A stretch of 64,000 nucleotides of DNA. It comes from Candidatus Thioglobus sp. MED-G25 (GTDB taxonomy: Bacteria; Pseudomonadota; Gammaproteobacteria; Arenicellales; UBA868). Positions 9,502 through 17,190 of the stretch are shown here, in pieces; position 1 is the first letter of the stretch, and the number at the start of each line of letters is the position of its first letter. The notes beneath the pieces are model-generated. The model worked only from the letters and a program-made list of their open reading frames with translations, had not been told where the DNA came from and made no database searches. The position numbers were made by a program, and so were the translations under genes. Where the stretch lies: contig NTKC01000002.1 in NCBI GenBank assembly GCA_002456995.1, positions 47,261-111,260 on the forward strand, in the 5' to 3' direction.

Positions 9502-10143
9502 ATGCGTTATGACAACCTCATTTTTGATCTTGATGGAACTATCAGCGACCCGAGTGTGGGGATATCTCGGTCAATTAATTACGCGCTTCTCCATCATGGG
9601 TTTGAAGTGTGTTCCAGGGAGCAGATCTCGAGTCTGATCGGGTTGCCGCTTGACCAGATGTATTACCGTCTCGCCACAGATGTCGATGAAAGGCAGATAC
9701 CGAGCATGGTAGACAAGTACCGGGAACGCTACCTGGAGATCGGATTCAGCGAAAACGTCATGTATGACGGCATGCGGGATGTTATCGATGAGCTCGACCA
9801 GCTGGGTAGCTGTAATCTTGGCATCTGCACGTCGAAGCGAAACGATATTGCGGAAAAGATACTGCAGATGTTTGAGCTGACGGAGTGTTTCAGATTTGTC
9901 AGTGGTGGGGAGATCGGTATCAGCAAATCGCACCAGATCGCAGTATTATTGGAATCATCAGCGATTTCAGACCGCTCGATGATGATCGGTGATCGTTCAG
10001 TCGACATTTTGGCAGCCCACAGTAACGGGCTTCAATCAACGGGCGTGCTCTGGGGTTACGGCAGTCGCTGCGAACTTAAAGAGGTCTGTGCCGGGCACCT
10101 TTCTAATGAACCTGCTGAACTCCTGGAGTACCTGAATACCTAA
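9502..10143 (+). CDS. HAD-superfamily hydrolase, phosphoglycolate-phosphatase-like
   Basis: This 213-residue subfamily IA HAD phosphatase has motif I DLDGTI near the N-terminus, a helical cap domain, motif II CTSKRND and motif IV GDRSVDILAA. Such enzymes dephosphorylate small metabolites; phosphoglycolate, nucleotides and pyrophosphate are all possible substrates. It follows the RAM-domain gene by 26 bases and is probably the last gene of the qor-trpD run. The length is normal and no key residue is missing. Confidence 0.85.
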   Translation: MRYDNLIFDLDGTISDPSVGISRSINYALLHHGFEVCSREQISSLIGLPLDQMYYRLATDVDERQIPSMVDKYRERYLEIGFSENVMYDGMRDVIDELDQLGSCNLGICTSKRNDIAEKILQMFELTECFRFVSGGEIGISKSHQIAVLLESSAISDRSMMIGDRSVDILAAHSNGLQSTGVLWGYGSRCELKEVCAGHLSNEPAELLEYLNT

Positions 10144-10168
10144 GCTGTCTAGCTCACTTTAGAATTAA

Positions 10169-10303
10169 GTGTACTGGACAGAATCGGGTCGCCGTCGTTA
10201 TCTTCATGATGCCGACGAGGCACTCCCCCATCTGCAGAAGCCGGGAACATTCACTGAATGGGAGGATATACTTGCCGACAGTGACGTGATCAGGGTTTCG
10301 TGA
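10169..10303 (+). CDS. Possible 44-residue ORF or gene remnant
   Basis: This GTG-initiated frame encodes 44 residues, beginning MYWTESGRRRYLHDADEALP. It lies between the HAD phosphatase and the aidB-like gene. I do not recognise it. No clear ribosome-binding site precedes the GTG, and it may be the decayed end of a longer gene. The rest of the 10144-10440 gap holds the palindrome at 10391 and a TATACT hexamer near 10370. Confidence 0.25.
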   Translation: MYWTESGRRRYLHDADEALPHLQKPGTFTEWEDILADSDVIRVS

Positions 10304-10390
10304 TCGCGGCTTGAAATCCATTATCTTTGAATCCCCCAGCTTAGTCGTTCCCGATCTGGGACGACGCTATACTTTGCTTAGCGTTCGAAG

Positions 10391-10407
10391 CGCTGTAAAT
10401 TACAGCG
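10391..10407. promoter_or_regulatory. Palindrome, candidate operator for the aidB-like gene
   Basis: CGCTGTAAATTACAGCG is a perfect inverted repeat with 8-bp arms around one base. It lies about 20 bases downstream of a TATACT -10-like hexamer near 10370 and 34 bases before the ATG at 10441, a usual place for a repressor site. The spacing is too short for LexA (CTGT-N5-ACAG instead of N8). The regulator is unknown. Confidence 0.45.
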
Positions 10408-10440
10408 TCTTCCTATTATCGAATCGCCTGGAACAGAGTC

Positions 10441-12111
10441 ATGATTCCCGCTAGACCGCTTGCTAACCTTCCCACTCATGACGTCGAAAATATGCCGCCT
10501 TATATTGGCGACCAGGATCTGTGGTCAAATGACCAGGCTCTTCAGGAAGGCATCGAGCGAGAAGGTGCTGATTGGGCGCAAGAAAGATTGAGCGAGTTTG
10601 GCAGGGGCACCGGTTCGGCCGAAACGTTCAGAAAGGCTGATCTTGCCAACCGTTATCCACCCGAGATGCGTGCTTTCGACCGCTATGGGATGCGTATTAA
10701 TCAAGTTGATTACCACCCGGCCTACCATGAATTGATGGCCTTGGCGATCGAGAATGATGTTCCGAGTTTTGCCTGGAAAAATCCGCGGTCCGGTGGACAG
10801 GTTGCTCACGCGGCGCTGACTTACCTGTTTACCCAGGCTGAGGGTGGTGTGCTCTGCCCCATGGCAATGACCTATGCAGCAATACCCGCGTTGCGGATGA
10901 CGCCAGTCATTGGTGATGAATGGATTCCCCGATTGCTGGTAGACAAATATGACCCACGGGATATTCCGGTACACCAAAAGACTGGTGCCACCATGGGCAT
11001 GTTCATGACTGAGAAACAGGGTGGTTCAGACGTGCGGGCTAACTCTACTCGAGCTATTCCTGTGGGTGTCCAGACCGGGGAGGCCGCTGAATACCATCTC
11101 ACTGGACACAAGTACTTCTGTTCGGCGCCGATGTGCGACGCATTTCTGACACTGGCCTACACAGATAATGGCCTGTCGTGTTTTCTGGTCCCACGCTGGA
11201 GACCGGATGGTGAACGTAACGCTCTTTTTATACAGCAACTCAAAGATAAACTCGGTAACCGGTCAAATGCCTCTTCAGAAATGGAATATCAGAATACCTG
11301 GGGATTGATGGTCGGCGAGGAGGGTAGGGGTATCCCGACGATCATTGAAATGGTGCGAGGTACTCGCTTCTACTGTTGTGCCAGTTCTGCTGGCCTGATG
11401 CGCCAAGGGTTGGTGCAGGCTATGCATCACACAACACACCGGGCTGCGTTCAATAAAAAGCTCATTGATCAGCCCTTAATGCGCAATGTGCTTGCTGATC
11501 TCGCACTTGAATCAGAGGCTGCGTTGGCACTGACATTGCGACTTGGTCGCGCAATCGACGAATCAGCCGAGAACGAGCAAGCAGCGGCATTTGCACGCAT
11601 TGTCACAGCCGTTGGTAAGTACTGGATCTGCAAACGGACACCGGCTCATTGTGTTGAGGCCCTTGAATGCCTTGGGGGCCCAGGTTATATCGAAGACTCG
11701 ATCATGCCCCGTCTTTATCGCGAGGCACCACTGAACAGTATCTGGGAGGGGTCAGGAAATATCATGTGCCTGGATGTATTGCGGTCCATGTATAGAGAGA
11801 CCGCAGCCATCCCAGCGATTCTGACCGAACTCGAATCCGTACGAGGTGAAAACTCTCAGTTGGATGCTGCTATTGACAGGCTGGCCACTGAACTTGGTGA
11901 TCCTGAAAGGCTAGAAGTACGAGCACGACAGTTGACTGAACTGATCGCTTTAACACTGCAAGCCGCTCTTTTAGTAGAGCATGCACCAATCGCTGTTTCC
12001 GATGCGTTCTGTGCTACACGGCTTGGGTCCCACTGGTTGGGTAGCTACGGTACTTTACCGGCCGGTACGGACTTCAATTCGATTCTTGAACGGGCACTAC
12101 CAATCGGATGA
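10441..12111 (+). CDS. aidB: AidB-like acyl-CoA dehydrogenase
   Basis: This 556-residue flavoprotein belongs to the AidB branch of acyl-CoA dehydrogenases. It is longer than ordinary members and carries the AidB-type N-terminal region (NMPPYIGDQDLWSNDQALQE) and a C-terminal extension. FAD-domain motifs include MFMTEKQGGSDVRANSTRA and the C-terminal ALECLGGPGYIEDS with EGSGNIMCLDVLR. In Escherichia coli AidB is induced by alkylation and binds DNA, and its enzymatic substrate is uncertain. The gene stands alone, with a palindromic candidate operator upstream and a hairpin terminator downstream. Confidence 0.88.
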   Translation: MIPARPLANLPTHDVENMPPYIGDQDLWSNDQALQEGIEREGADWAQERLSEFGRGTGSAETFRKADLANRYPPEMRAFDRYGMRINQVDYHPAYHELMALAIENDVPSFAWKNPRSGGQVAHAALTYLFTQAEGGVLCPMAMTYAAIPALRMTPVIGDEWIPRLLVDKYDPRDIPVHQKTGATMGMFMTEKQGGSDVRANSTRAIPVGVQTGEAAEYHLTGHKYFCSAPMCDAFLTLAYTDNGLSCFLVPRWRPDGERNALFIQQLKDKLGNRSNASSEMEYQNTWGLMVGEEGRGIPTIIEMVRGTRFYCCASSAGLMRQGLVQAMHHTTHRAAFNKKLIDQPLMRNVLADLALESEAALALTLRLGRAIDESAENEQAAAFARIVTAVGKYWICKRTPAHCVEALECLGGPGYIEDSIMPRLYREAPLNSIWEGSGNIMCLDVLRSMYRETAAIPAILTELESVRGENSQLDAAIDRLATELGDPERLEVRARQLTELIALTLQAALLVEHAPIAVSDAFCATRLGSHWLGSYGTLPAGTDFNSILERALPIG

Positions 12112-12171
12112 AGTTTCCTGTCTAGCAGTCGGAATTACTCTGTATCCATTCGAATGTAGACGTAGGAATCG

Positions 12172-12200
12172 AAAACCCGGGCTGATTTGCTCAGGTTTTT
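12172..12200 (+). terminator. Rho-independent terminator after the aidB-like gene
   Basis: The arms AAAACC and GGTTTT, followed by GGGC/GCTC around the loop TGATTT, form an imperfect hairpin that ends in a run of five T. It lies 60 bases past the stop codon at 12111. Confidence 0.6.
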
Positions 12201-12441
12201 CAATCAATGGGTCAATTCAGATGATAACGGCTGTTAGCCTTGCTCCCAAACAGCGTAAGTTTTGCCGGAATTGTTGAATTCATATAAAACAGCTTCCTCC
12301 ATATTTAGAAAATAGAGGCTTTAGTGAACCGGTAAGGCTTAAAGCATCTCTAGTCTCGGAGACACTTCGATCATCGGCGATTCTGCTAGGTTGGGATAGC
12401 TTCGCACCAGAATGTTGTTTCCGATAGAAATCAATTATTCT
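12201..12441. other. Intergenic stretch with nothing recognised
   Basis: This lies between the terminator of the aidB-like gene and the convergent SDR gene. I see no frame with coding character, no RNA gene and no clear repeat. Confidence 0.5.
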
Positions 12442-13242
12442 TTAGTCGAGTTTTGGAAACTGGCTGGGTGGGAAAGTGTCTACATTGGCCGAGCGCTGCT
12501 GAACGAGGACGCCGCCATCGATCACAATGCGGTGTCCGGTGATGTAGGCAGCATCTGAAGAGGCTAGAAACACAGCACTGCCAGCCAGGTCAGCAGCTTC
12601 ACCCATACGGCCCAGCGGCACAATCGCACCCTGTTTTTCGCGAACTTCCTCACTGGCCCCGTAGGTGTCAATGAATCCCGGCACCAGGCAGTTGACACGT
12701 ACGCCGTAAGGTCCCAGGTCTAACGCAAGTGCACGCGTCATCGCTTCAATTCCGCCCTTGGAGGCATCATAGGCGACAAAAGCTCGATGTGCTTTGGTCG
12801 CTCCACCGGATGACATGTTGATTATGCTGCCCTCTCCTTTGCGTGCCATGATATGAGCTGCCCGTCGTGCACAGAGGAAAGTACCCGTGAGATTGGCTCC
12901 AATTAGCCTGTCCCACCAGGCCTTGTCTACTTCCAGAACATGCTTGACCGGTGATATAAGGCCCGCGTTGTTGACAAGCACATCAACAGTGCCGTATTCG
13001 TTTAGTGCGGTGTCGAACAAGGCATCGACCTGTTCTTCGATAGCAACGTCGGTCGCTATTGGGACAGCTGACCCACCATCAGTGATTATCTTCTCTGCAA
13101 CGCTTTCGATGCCATCTTTATCTAGATCAGCCAGTACGACACTCGATCCTTCAGTTGCAAAACGCTCAGCGATAGCCTGACCAATGCCACGGGCAGAACC
13201 CGTCACAATCACTACCTTGTCTTTCAGTTCAGGTACATGCAC
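12442..13242 (-). CDS. SDR-family NAD(P)-dependent oxidoreductase
   Basis: This 266-residue classical short-chain dehydrogenase has the cofactor motif TGSARGIG near residue 15, NNAG near residue 90, a catalytic serine in NMSSGGA and the YDASKGG active-site motif near residue 155. An acidic residue after the second strand (LADLDKDG) suggests NAD preference. The substrate cannot be named. It is transcribed towards the aidB-like gene and diverges from the GYD-protein gene at 13372. Confidence 0.88.
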   Translation of the reverse strand: MHVPELKDKVVIVTGSARGIGQAIAERFATEGSSVVLADLDKDGIESVAEKIITDGGSAVPIATDVAIEEQVDALFDTALNEYGTVDVLVNNAGLISPVKHVLEVDKAWWDRLIGANLTGTFLCARRAAHIMARKGEGSIINMSSGGATKAHRAFVAYDASKGGIEAMTRALALDLGPYGVRVNCLVPGFIDTYGASEEVREKQGAIVPLGRMGEAADLAGSAVFLASSDAAYITGHRIVIDGGVLVQQRSANVDTFPPSQFPKLD

Positions 13243-13371
13243 GATTAAATCCTCATCAGAATACCATCACAGTATATCAACTCTGGGTCAGTCGTTGCCG
13301 GACTGTTAAACTTGTATTGAAGTTTGAAACAGCTTGTAATTCAAAAACGACAAATGTAAGGAGAACACAAC

Positions 13372-13704
13372 ATGCCACGTTATCTGCACACATTTAGTTA
13401 TTCTAAAGAAGCGGTCAAGGGTCTCGTGTCGAAACCCGAAAACCGAATAGAAGCCGTTAGACCGCTGATTGAAGCGGCTGGTGGGAAACTGATCGATGCC
13501 TATTACACTCTGGGCGATTCGGATGGAATCATAATCACCGAATTTCCAACCGACGTTGATGCCCTCACTGTTTCAATGGCGGTTGGCTCTACTGGCGCAA
13601 TTGCAGAGATCAGCACCACAGCTCTAATTCAGATTGACGATGCGGTGAAGGCAGCCGAAAAGGCCGGTATGCTGACAGGAGCTTATCGCGCGCCCGGTCA
13701 ATAG
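13372..13704 (+). CDS. GYD-domain protein
   Basis: This 110-residue protein matches the GYD-domain family of small alpha/beta-barrel proteins, with SYSKEAVKGLVSKPENRIEA at the start and GGKLIDAYYTLGDSDGIIIT in the middle. The function is unknown; the fold resembles dimeric alpha/beta-barrel monooxygenase-like proteins. GGAG precedes the ATG by about ten bases. It is the last gene with the ordinary local composition before the accessory region begins. Confidence 0.85.
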   Translation: MPRYLHTFSYSKEAVKGLVSKPENRIEAVRPLIEAAGGKLIDAYYTLGDSDGIIITEFPTDVDALTVSMAVGSTGAIAEISTTALIQIDDAVKAAEKAGMLTGAYRAPGQ

Positions 13705-13864
13705 CGGCAGTACTTCGTTATGTGGTGTACTTAGGCGTTGCTCGATTTGAGGGCCTTGGACAGCAGGGCCGCTCTTCAGAGGCCTGTAGAGGGTATGGCG
13801 GAGAGGTTGGGCTAGATATGTTTTACGCTCGATAGTTGCAAACCTATGTGCGTGAGTGCTTGCA

Positions 13865-14005
13865 CTAGAGCGGAAGAAAACTGTCCAGGAGCCTTAGTCT
13901 GTAGATAACAATATATAAAATAAATGCTGCTATACACCCGATGACTAGATTTTTCCCGAACTTTTTAATAGCTTTGTCTTTTTGTTCTTTCGTTGGTTCT
14001 TCCAT
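13865..14005 (-). CDS. Small single-span membrane protein, 46 aa
   Basis: This small ORF encodes 46 residues. The N-terminus is charged (MEEPTKEQKDKAIKKFGKN), followed by one hydrophobic helix (LVIGCIAAFILYIVIYRL) and a short tail. The charge pattern (lysine-rich before the helix) is that of a real small membrane protein. It begins 5 bases after the stop of the 44-residue ORF at 14011, which suggests translational coupling, although no Shine-Dalgarno sequence is visible. I do not recognise a family. Confidence 0.5.
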   Translation of the reverse strand: MEEPTKEQKDKAIKKFGKNLVIGCIAAFILYIVIYRLRLLDSFLPL

Positions 14006-14010
14006 GGTAA

Positions 14011-14145
14011 CTATTTATAGGTAGTAGGTTGCTTAGGTTTTTTATAACGCTGTTTTGTTCGTCTGTCATACCCGTAGACAGTTCCCGTCGGGCGAATTAC
14101 TCCTTTAATAGCTTGCTTTTTTGCACTGAAATCTGGATGTTCCAT
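14011..14145 (-). CDS. Small basic protein, 44 aa
   Basis: This frame encodes 44 residues rich in lysine, arginine and tyrosine (KGVIRPTGTVYGYDRRTKQR in the middle). It lies between the SnoaL-like gene (stop at 14169) and the 46-residue membrane protein (start at 14005), all on the minus strand, so the three may form one transcript. No ribosome-binding site is evident. The function is unknown. Confidence 0.4.
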   Translation of the reverse strand: MEHPDFSAKKQAIKGVIRPTGTVYGYDRRTKQRYKKPKQPTTYK

Positions 14146-14168
14146 AGTTGCAATTCAGTGACTGTATT

Positions 14169-14558
14169 CTAATTACTCTCTAAATGTGGTTTATCTACCT
14201 TCATATAAGCCAACTTTTTTGCTAGCTTATTTCCTTGAAACTCCAACACATCAATGCCACGGATTACGGAAACATCACCGTCTTTGTCAAGGCTCAAACG
14301 CCAGCTAGCCAATACCTTTCCAGTTTCAACTTCAGCAAAAACGTCCTCTCCGTCAAACCGAATCCTGCCTCGTGATCCACCAACTAGCGGCTCAAAGGCA
14401 ATTCGTATGGCTTTATGGCCAACATGTCTGCCTCCGGCGGAGTCTTCATAGACGGCATCTTCTGAAAAAAAGGAGAGAACATCATCAAGATTCATGCGAT
14501 TAAATGCATCAACAAATTGATCAGTGAGTGCGAGAAGTTCTTGTCTACGGTCTGTCAT
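14169..14558 (-). CDS. SnoaL-like / NTF2-fold protein
   Basis: This 129-residue protein has the NTF2-like cone fold pattern: an N-terminal helix (LLALTDQFVDAFNRMNLDDV), then FFSEDAVYEDSAGGRHVGHK and alternating strands ending with GIDVLEFQGNKLAKKLAYMK. Members are small isomerases, hydrolases or ligand-binding proteins of no single function. It heads a possible minus-strand unit with two tiny ORFs downstream. A and T are frequent at third codon positions compared with genes left of 13.7 kb. Confidence 0.8.
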   Translation of the reverse strand: MTDRRQELLALTDQFVDAFNRMNLDDVLSFFSEDAVYEDSAGGRHVGHKAIRIAFEPLVGGSRGRIRFDGEDVFAEVETGKVLASWRLSLDKDGDVSVIRGIDVLEFQGNKLAKKLAYMKVDKPHLESN

Positions 14559-14654
14559 AGCTGATTCTCAAATTGGTGTGATTCAATAGCAATGTAACAG
14601 ATGTGCGTATGGGAGTGCGTGAGTTAGGATAACAGGTAGAGAGAATAAATGTAG

Positions 14655-14843
14655 ATGATTAAGAAGTTGGTAATTGCAAGTACGCTGATTATCCCAATCT
14701 TGCTGGTTGCGGTTGCCCATGGATGGGAATCAATATTCGCTGGTAGTGTGATTTGGTTCTTAATCTGGTTCGTGCTTCTTGGTTTATCTCGCGGACTTTG
14801 GGGTTTAGGTAAAGAAACGAAAAAAGATGAGTATCATTCATGA
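14655..14843 (+). CDS. Small membrane protein, 62 aa
   Basis: The protein has two predicted membrane helices (VIASTLIIPILLVAVAHGW and FAGSVIWFLIWFVLLGLSR) and a charged lysine-rich tail. Its stop overlaps the start of the next gene in the arrangement ATGA, so the two are translationally coupled. GAGAGA lies about 15 bases upstream. No known family is recognised. Confidence 0.55.
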   Translation: MIKKLVIASTLIIPILLVAVAHGWESIFAGSVIWFLIWFVLLGLSRGLWGLGKETKKDEYHS

Positions 14844-15058
14844 TCATAACGGCAATTTTCACATTACTAGATGGCAATTTCACAGCGGTGATGTTCCACC
14901 CGAAATTAATTTTGTTCTGGATGTTTGAGATTTGTGCCGTCGGCATTACTTACCTTATTTTTAGTATAAGAAAGAGTGGTTGGATATGGCGCAAGACAAT
15001 ACTAATAATTAGTGTTATAGAGCTTGGAATGATCGCCGTCGCGCCTCTTTACTCCTAG
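14840..15058 (+). CDS. Small membrane protein, 72 aa, coupled to the preceding gene
   Basis: This 72-residue protein has three hydrophobic stretches (MIITAIFTLLDG, KLILFWMFEICAVGITYLIF and TILIISVIELGMIAVAPLY). It begins with a 4-base overlap on the previous small membrane-protein gene, which makes a two-subunit membrane complex plausible. A hairpin with 7-bp arms (TTTTCCT/AGGAAAA, 15086-15105) follows 27 bases after the stop and may end the transcript. The function is unknown. Confidence 0.5.
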   Translation: MIITAIFTLLDGNFTAVMFHPKLILFWMFEICAVGITYLIFSIRKSGWIWRKTILIISVIELGMIAVAPLYS

Positions 15059-15234
15059 TTCAGGGTTGATATGGCTGGGATAAAGTTTTCCTCTATCCAG
15101 GAAAATATCTTCTAAAACGGTGTCGGTCGTGTTTTCGACAACTCTGACCTTCAGTTGTACGGCATCAAATTTTCACATGGCGTAACGATCTTTGCGCTCT
15201 ACGCGCCTAAATCACTGCGGCTAGTCACGACTCT

Positions 15235-15438
15235 CTAGCGCCCATCCTGTCGCCGCACCAGCTTTTTGATCAACCACCATGCGGGTATAAGCGGTAGGCA
15301 CCATAGCGCTGCTGAAATAAAAGCTAGGCTGAATAGGTGACTTACTGTCATGACCAACAGTAAAAACACTAAGTTGTATAAGAGGTTCGACTTCCCGATA
15401 TCCCAACGGCCAGTTGCTTTTGTTGGATCGTTACTCAT
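15235..15438 (-). CDS. Small membrane protein, 67 aa
   Basis: The protein has a short polar N-terminus (MSNDPTKATGRWDIGKSN), two adjacent hydrophobic segments (LLYNLVFLLLVMTVSHLF and LAFISAALWCLPLIPAWWL) and a basic tail (KKLVRRQDGR), consistent with a hairpin in the inner membrane. It lies 79 bases downstream of the 141-residue gene on the same strand. No family is recognised. An overlapping frame (15221-15406) also encodes hydrophobic residues but reads less like a protein. Confidence 0.45.
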   Translation of the reverse strand: MSNDPTKATGRWDIGKSNLLYNLVFLLLVMTVSHLFSLAFISAALWCLPLIPAWWLIKKLVRRQDGR

Positions 15439-15517
15439 ACTGCGACCATATCGTTAGATCACTATCTATGACCAGACCACATAGGAAGAGCAAAATATTC
15501 AAGCCATATCCGTCAAT

Positions 15518-15943
15518 TTACTGTAGATCCGATAAGATTCTAGTCATCAATTCTTTTGATCTTTTCGACGGTTGTTTAATCAGTAACCACCCCTTCATAG
15601 CTATGTCATATGGTGGCTGTCTATCTTCAGATAAGAATTGATCAATAGTTACATCTAACTTATTACCCAACTCATCCTGTAGCCACCAATGGCTAATTCC
15701 ATTCTCATCTTTAGCGTGATAAGGGTAATACTTGTCCGTTTGTTTGATTGGAAAATTACTACCGATGACGTGATCTTGTTTGAGTAAGTGATAAAGAGTT
15801 TCCGTAGCCACATAACTATGGCCAAACATACGATTGGTCTTATTGTGTTCCCTGTATTCTGATTTCAATAGATCAGGAGTTAGATGTTTTTGTATTGAAG
15901 ATATCAACTGATCCACTCGTTGAAATCCTTTGACCGTCACCAT
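15518..15943 (-). CDS. YunG-like uncharacterised protein
   Basis: This 141-residue soluble protein contains FGHSYVATETLYHLL, HWWLQDELGNKLDVTIDQF, PPYDIAMKGWLL and PSKRSKELMTRI. The order and spacing of these blocks resemble a widespread family of unknown function related to YunG, often found near phage or mobile genes. The conserved His, Trp and Asp residues suggest an enzyme, but no reaction is established. AAGGA precedes the ATG by only three bases, so the adjacent GTG three bases downstream may be the true start. It is part of a compact minus-strand series. Confidence 0.6.
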   Translation of the reverse strand: MVTVKGFQRVDQLISSIQKHLTPDLLKSEYREHNKTNRMFGHSYVATETLYHLLKQDHVIGSNFPIKQTDKYYPYHAKDENGISHWWLQDELGNKLDVTIDQFLSEDRQPPYDIAMKGWLLIKQPSKRSKELMTRILSDLQ

Positions 15944-15959
15944 AAGTCCTTCATCCTGA

Positions 15960-16070
15960 CTACCTTTTCTTTCCAGACTTCCTTTTTACGAACTTATAAG
16001 AAGGTAATACCCTTCGTGGGACTTTCTTCAGTTTTGTAGTCAAGTAGTCACCATAATAATCATCATCCAC
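15960..16070 (-). CDS. Possible 36-residue ORF
   Basis: This GTG-initiated frame starts 9 bases after the stop of the 93-residue gene, in the same frame, and ends 16 bases before the YunG-like start. The product is acidic and tyrosine-rich at the N-terminus (MDDDYYGDY) and strongly basic at the C-terminus (FVKRKSGKKR). It could be a real small protein or the separated end of an older, longer reading frame. The tight packing is the main support. Confidence 0.3.
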   Translation of the reverse strand: MDDDYYGDYLTTKLKKVPRRVLPSYKFVKRKSGKKR

Positions 16071-16079
16071 TAGTGGCCG

Positions 16080-16361
16080 TTAAATCTTTGAAGGTTTGAT
16101 CTCGATAATCGTAATGTCGGGGCTGACCCCGCTCTTCTTTAAAGACTGTACTTTGGCCTGATCTATTCCGGTGGTGTCGTTGACAAGAGCAGCAAACCAG
16201 TCCTTATTCTTTCGGTAAGTTCTCTTCCACTGTGAAAGAAATAATTTACCAGCTTCTTCCTCATCGGGTGTCCAACGAAATACACTGCCTTCAACGATAG
16301 TTTCAACTCCACCTTCAATTAAACAAACTTGAAAACGAATTTCCCACTCATGGATGTCCAT
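16080..16361 (-). CDS. Hypothetical protein, 93 aa
   Basis: This is a 93-residue soluble protein beginning MDIHEWEIRFQVCLIEGGVE, with a central aromatic, basic stretch (FLSQWKRTYRKNKDWFAAL) and a C-terminus of beta character (PDITIIEIKPSKI). I do not recognise it. It is the second of five closely packed minus-strand frames: a 26-residue frame ends 3 bases before its start and a 36-residue frame begins 9 bases after its stop. Its A+T-rich codon use matches its neighbours in the accessory region. Confidence 0.5.
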   Translation of the reverse strand: MDIHEWEIRFQVCLIEGGVETIVEGSVFRWTPDEEEAGKLFLSQWKRTYRKNKDWFAALVNDTTGIDQAKVQSLKKSGVSPDITIIEIKPSKI

Positions 16362-16364
16362 ATC

Positions 16365-16445
16365 TTAGCTGTACCTTTTAGACATATAGATGCCGTCATT
16401 GTGCAAGGCTCTTAATTTCTTTTTTGTGGTTTTGTCTTCCGGCAT
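16365..16445 (-). CDS. Possible 26-residue basic peptide with duplicated leader
   Basis: This small frame encodes MPEDKTTKKKLRALHNDGIY followed by six residues. Its start region (16431-16463) is clearly related to the start region of another small frame at 20174, including about 17 bases upstream of the ATG and the first five codons (MPE-D/N-K). The stop lies 3 bases before the start of the 93-residue gene. The sharing of leader and N-terminus argues that the start is functional. The function is unknown. Confidence 0.35.
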   Translation of the reverse strand: MPEDKTTKKKLRALHNDGIYMSKRYS

Positions 16446-16497
16446 AGTAGAACTGTAGCAGAAACTGTTCTAATCCTTTTAGGTTTAATATAGCGAG

Positions 16498-16647
16498 ATG
16501 AAATCCATCTACACGTTCCTCTGTCTATTCGTGCCTACAATGAAAAGTATCTTTCGATTTGCATGTTTAACCGATGATGAATTGCGAGAAAACCTATATG
16601 AGATGGATGACATGATTGCAAGGAATCTACTCATCGGTAGGAGATAA
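16498..16647 (+). CDS. Possible 49-residue ORF
   Basis: This plus-strand frame encodes 49 residues with a hydrophobic N-terminus (MKSIYTFLCLFVPTMKSIF) and an acidic, helical remainder containing ELRENLYEMDDMIARNLLIG. It lies in the 16446-16727 interval between two minus-strand genes. Only GCGAG is seen just upstream as a weak ribosome-binding site. No homolog is recognised. Confidence 0.3.
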   Translation: MKSIYTFLCLFVPTMKSIFRFACLTDDELRENLYEMDDMIARNLLIGRR

Positions 16648-16688
16648 GAATGTCGGCAGACATTGTTGAATAAGTAGAAAAGTTTACA

Positions 16689-16715
16689 GTTTTAGTGGGA
16701 TGTTGGGACTAAAAC
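16689..16715. terminator. Inverted repeat, possible bidirectional terminator
   Basis: GTTTTAGT and ACTAAAAC form a perfect 8-bp stem around an 11-base loop, 12 bases past the stop of the RidA gene. The U-tract is poor, so termination is probable but not certain. The segment TAGTGGGATGTTGG within it recurs with one change near 18670. Confidence 0.4.
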
Positions 16716-16727
16716 ACATCTAAACTT

Positions 16728-17129
16728 TCACTCTAACGCAATACAATCAATCTCAATTTTGTAGTCCTCAATCAGCTTCGCCTGTACCGTCCGTCTTGCT
16801 GGCGGATCAATTGGAAAATACTCCTTGTAGACTTCGTTCATTGCAGGCCATTCGTCTAAATCTTCCATAAAGATGTTTATCTTAAGTACTTTGTCGAAAG
16901 ACGAACCTGCTGTTTCTAAAACCATCTTCAAGTTATCAAGTGTTCGTCTAGTTTCAACTTCGATAGAACCTGTTTCTGGCTCTCCAGTATGGGGATTCAT
17001 AGCCAGGTATCCAGTGGTAAAGATAAGACCGCCGCCTTTGGTTGCTGGGGATACCAACGTTGGTTCACCCAAAAAGTGGCCTAGGCTTAGTGAATCTGAT
17101 GTACGGACTATTCCTCGTTTCTCTTGCAT
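16728..17129 (-). CDS. RidA-family protein
   Basis: This 133-residue protein of the RidA (YjgF/YER057c/UK114) family has the signature NEVYKEYFPIDPPARRTVQA, including the arginine that binds the carboxylate of the imine substrate. RidA hydrolyses reactive enamine/imine intermediates formed by PLP enzymes. This member has an N-terminal extension (RGIVRTSDSLSLGHFLGEP) and may belong to an Rid subgroup of different substrate range. It diverges from the DUF411 gene. Confidence 0.85.
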   Translation of the reverse strand: MQEKRGIVRTSDSLSLGHFLGEPTLVSPATKGGGLIFTTGYLAMNPHTGEPETGSIEVETRRTLDNLKMVLETAGSSFDKVLKINIFMEDLDEWPAMNEVYKEYFPIDPPARRTVQAKLIEDYKIEIDCIALE

Positions 17130-17190
17130 AATTAGTGTCCTAAGCCTTTTAGTTTAATGTCGGATAACGTTTACTACAGTTTCTACATTA

